DNA from: Irineochytrium annulatum
Lineage: Eukaryota; Chytridiomycota; Chytridiomycetes; Chytridiales; Chytridiaceae
Assembly (NCBI GenBank): GCA_027600665.1
Contig: JADGJL010000004.1
Span: 124,001 to 188,000 of the forward strand
Length of the DNA stretch: 64,000 bases
Direction: 5' to 3'
The notes beneath the pieces are model-generated. The model searched no databases. It had not been told where the DNA came from and worked only from the letters and a program-made list of their open reading frames with translations. Numbering within the stretch: the first letter of the stretch is position 1; the number at the start of each line of letters is the position of its first letter. Of the stretch, positions 63,325 to 64,000 are shown piece by piece. The translations under genes were made by a program, and so were the position numbers.

Positions 63325-64000
63325 GTGATATCTAATGAGAATGTGAAGGTAACTGCTCTGCCTGAGATCGGAAATCTCAAGGTGCATGGCAGAACAACTG
63401 GTGAGTTGTCGCCGCTGACTTTATTTTGGACGGGAAGTGCGGTTGAACTTAATGTACAGGGCTCCGAACTATGGGTTGAGGTGGAGTCGCAGTATGACAT
63501 GTATGAGTCATGGATCAGCATTGTAATCAACGGTGTTCCGGTGAGCAGACAGATGTTAACGGCGGGAAGGTACTGGGTCTGTGTATTCCGGGGCATGAAC
63601 GTGAATGTGGTGAAGAATGTTCGGATCGTTAAGGATGTTCAAGCGATGAGTGGTGATCCGGGGTGTTCCTTGCAGGTTCATGCGGTGAAATCCGATGGAG
63701 CGTTCCTGCCTGTGCAGGAAAAACCATACAAGATCGAATTTATCGGTGACAGCATTACATCTGGCGAAGGTGCGATTGGGGCTAAAGCGGAGGAAGATTG
63801 GATTCCGATGTGGTTTAGTGCCATACATAACTATACGTATATGACAGCAGAGGCATTGAATGCAGAATATCGGGTCATCTCGCAAAGTGGCTGGGGTGTG
63901 CTGACAAGTTGGGATAACAATCCGAAGGGGAACATCCCCGATGTTTACGATCAGGTCTGTGGCCTGCTTACTGGTGAACGTAACGAAGCGTTGGGCGCAG
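63325..64000 (+). CDS. SGNH/GDSL esterase, CE2-like, N-terminal part only
   Basis: An open frame of 225 codons that runs off the window, from GTG 63325 with AGGAGG at 63311-63316. Residues 1-130 are a beta-sandwich (LKVHGRTTGELSPLTLFWTG, VELNVQGSELWVEVESQ) as in CE2 carbohydrate esterases, and residues 137-225 start an SGNH domain with the catalytic Ser in FIGDSITSGEGA and the block II SQSGWGV. Such enzymes deacetylate plant or cell-wall sugars. No signal peptide is seen, so it may be cytoplasmic. The remaining catalytic Asp/His is outside the window. Confidence 0.85.
   Translation, partial: MISNENVKVTALPEIGNLKVHGRTTGELSPLTLFWTGSAVELNVQGSELWVEVESQYDMYESWISIVINGVPVSRQMLTAGRYWVCVFRGMNVNVVKNVRIVKDVQAMSGDPGCSLQVHAVKSDGAFLPVQEKPYKIEFIGDSITSGEGAIGAKAEEDWIPMWFSAIHNYTYMTAEALNAEYRVISQSGWGVLTSWDNNPKGNIPDVYDQVCGLLTGERNEALGA

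Overview
The window comes from a low-to-mid GC, spore-forming member of the Bacillota and most probably a Paenibacillus. The evidence is a YheC/YheD-type spore-coat ATP-grasp protein, an S-layer-homology (SLH) protein, AraR-, Zur- and CcpA-type operators of Bacillus style, a GlnK/GlnL system, a pectin (rhamnogalacturonan) lyase and many strong GGAGG ribosome sites. It is ordinary chromosome interrupted by one patch of decayed insertion sequences. No tRNA, rRNA or CRISPR array was seen.

Layout. 1-2.3 kb: end of an MFS exporter, a small unknown protein and a coat-associated ATP-grasp protein. 2.4-8.6 kb: a polysaccharide operon (GT2-GtrA protein, BcsA-like synthase with two PilZ-like modules, large membrane protein, secreted leucine-rich-repeat protein). 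8.7-14.5 kb: the L-arabinose locus (araR divergent from kinase, araD, araA) with AraR operators and a probable CcpA site. 14.6-20.8 kb: AAC(3)-like acetyltransferase, a membrane diguanylate cyclase with GGEEF and an I-site, a divergent XRE regulator and helical-repeat protein pair, and a WXG100 polymorphic toxin with its Imm7-type immunity gene. 20.9-26.2 kb: a five-gene nickel/peptide-type ABC importer whose promoter carries two near-consensus Zur boxes, so the cargo is probably zinc or a zinc chelate. 26.5-28.1 kb: malate:quinone oxidoreductase.

28.3-36.5 kb: a very large hybrid kinase carrying two kinase cores around a receiver, a divergent SARP-type response regulator and a large SLH surface protein. 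The promoter region of the SLH gene holds a perfect tandem 11-bp repeat placed as an activator site. 36.6-44.4 kb: two poorly known cytoplasmic proteins (one with a TerD-like domain), an AraC/GyrI-like regulator, a PL4 rhamnogalacturonan lyase with a CcpA site and a TPR-SUKH protein. 44.4-49.3 kb: fragments of IS3, IS1182 and IS4-type elements bracketing three minus-strand genes of unknown role. 49.4-53.1 kb: SDR, MarR, HxlR, PRISE-like reductase and DinB-like genes.

53.2-57.5 kb: a second copy of the regulator plus double-kinase module, this time as one operon. 57.7-62.4 kb: GlnK/GlnL two-component system followed by a glutamine ABC importer. 62.5-64 kb: a Nudix hydrolase and the start of a CE2-like SGNH esterase that runs off the window.

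The best candidates for something undescribed are the duplicated double-kinase/SARP modules with their surface-protein target, the PilZ-controlled polysaccharide operon, and the Zur-controlled importer whose last ATPase has an Asp/His-rich N-terminal extension.
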